A DNA stretch of 64,000 bases from Hyposmocoma kahamanoa. Lineage: Eukaryota > Arthropoda > Insecta > Lepidoptera > Cosmopterigidae. The position numbers and the translations under genes were made by a program. Shown in pieces: positions 62,873 to 64,000 of this stretch. Position 1 is the stretch's first letter, and each line of letters opens with the position of its first letter. The stretch is from contig NW_020654422.1 of the NCBI RefSeq assembly GCF_003589595.1, forward strand, positions 14,421,159 through 14,485,158, read 5' to 3'. The notes beneath the pieces were generated by a model that made no database searches, was not told the DNA's origin, and saw only the letters and a list, made by a program, of their open reading frames with translations.

Positions 62873-64000
62873 GTAAATGTTTCAATTTTCTTTTCATGTT
62901 AAGTAACATCTTAAAATGTTGCAATCAGAAAATCTACTTAAGATACATAGTAAACATCGGAAGTCTATAGCAAAGTCACAAAAACTACTATTCGACTTAC
63001 CAATTCAATAAAATTTATATGCCTACAAATCGTTTAGACGATAGGAATATCTCTTACTTTGTCTAAAGGTGTTACATTTGTAATATTTTTAATCTTATTG
63101 TTTCTTGAATCTAAAGTTTAAAATAACAAAATTAGTATCATAACCAGTGGTCAGAAATTAGGATGCTCATTTACCTACAATTTAGTGCTCGCTAAATATG
63201 GAATGCACTTTTGAATCGTAAAAATTGTCGAAAATATACAGTGAAGTATATAATTGAAGAAAAATATACGTGTAAAATGTTATTTGTAAATTTATTTATC
63301 ATTGAAATTATTTTTTGTCCTATTTAGAAAGTTGAAACTGTAAAAGCATGAGACATCAAAAAAAATCTTAATTGGAAAACTAACGTGAGACTCAGATATA
63401 CTCACTAAACTAACTAAACATTTTTGAGTGACATGTTTATGATATCTTGTGACTGGTGTAGAGGGTAACATAAGTTATTGGAGAATATATTTAAAGTATA
63501 AAAATTGTAACATGTCATACCATTCTGACATTCCGGGATTCAAAATAAGAAAAAATTTATTTTTTTTTAGGAAGCCGCTTCTATACTTTCATAGCGAATC
63601 ACGGGAAATAGTGAACTTTAGGTATAAAAGCATCCGAATTTCCGACCACTGATCATAACATATGAGTCTGTATATTTGTAAGGAGCTGAACGTAACTGGA
63701 ACTATTTGTAAATTAACTAAAGCAAAAGCTTATCGTTTCAAGCATGAAAATAAAATGCAAAATAAAGTTTACGTGATCACATCATCACTGCAAAATTTGG
63801 TACCATTCATAATTTATCGCACAAGGCAAATTGAGCTCTCAATAGCTCCTCTCTACTTACCTAAATAAACCTAAGAATTCCACAAATACTTACCAGTAAC
63901 TTAATTCCTGTTTTTAAAAATATGTTTCTTACCTTCGTTATTCAATATTCGAGTACGAACATTCATAACAAGAGGTGGAGACATTCGTTTTTAAGATTAT
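62873..64000. other. Start of intron 11, no exon seen
   Basis: Begins with donor gtaaat. A tempting acceptor (tttttttttag at about 63561-63570) leads to an early in-frame stop. AT-rich, no recognised repeat. Confidence 0.45.

Noticed and set aside
63561..63610. Possible next exon after tttttttttag
   Set aside because: The required frame reaches a stop after about a dozen codons, with no family similarity.
1..64000. CRISPR arrays, rRNA, operons, or a novel defence-type system
   Set aside because: No regularly spaced repeats, rRNA or clustered prokaryotic-type genes; the window is ordinary insect intron-rich DNA.

Overview
The window looks like a lepidopteran (moth or butterfly) chromosome segment. 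It is AT-rich and intron-dominated, and it is full of repeat types I associate with Lepidoptera: tRNA-derived SINEs, RTE, Jockey and CR1-like LINE fragments, MITEs, and the 'accgacttcaaaa' and 'gaagtcgcgggcaacagctagta' tails. Taxon is an inference from repeat style and gene family. There is no bacterial-type organisation.

Only one host gene can be supported. It is a sidestep (Side) family immunoglobulin-superfamily receptor on the + strand, partial at both ends. Eleven consecutive coding exons lie between 11847 and 62872. All introns are GT-AG and the reading phase is continuous across 1740 nt (about 580 codons). They encode, in order, four Ig domains (Ig2 to Ig5 if the family layout holds), one FN3-like domain, one transmembrane helix and the start of a cytoplasmic tail. 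The signal peptide, the first Ig domain and the 5' UTR should lie upstream of base 1 (or be unrecognised in 1-11846). The rest of the tail lies downstream of 64000.

Layout: 1-11846 is presumably intron, with decayed LINE pieces, a 100-N assembly gap at 1983-2082, MITEs and SINEs. 11847-34786 holds exons 1-6 in introns of 3-6 kb, with SINEs, a Jockey LINE remnant, a piggyBac-like element (22397-23310) and MITEs. 34787-52577 is one 17.8-kb intron that works as a transposon sink. It holds an RTE LINE remnant (about 37900-41000, minus), other RT fragments, and a Tc1 element (49066-50608) with perfect 26-bp ends whose transposase frame is broken by one amber codon. 52578-57984 holds exons 7-10, closely spaced. 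57985-62770 is an intron with a fold-back element and a striking nest: a 1066-bp element with perfect 29-bp inverted ends and a perfect 8-bp target duplication sits inside a fold-back arm, carries a 24-bp-arm hairpin, and contains a GC-rich 410-bp inner insert. 62771-62872 is exon 11.

I found no CRISPR array, operon, rRNA or convincing functional tRNA gene. The best leads are the nested 8-bp-TSD element, two MITE families flanked by the same oriented AAAT 4-mer, the piggyBac-like element with GGGTCCATTGGACCC-type palindromes, and several perfect long palindromes.
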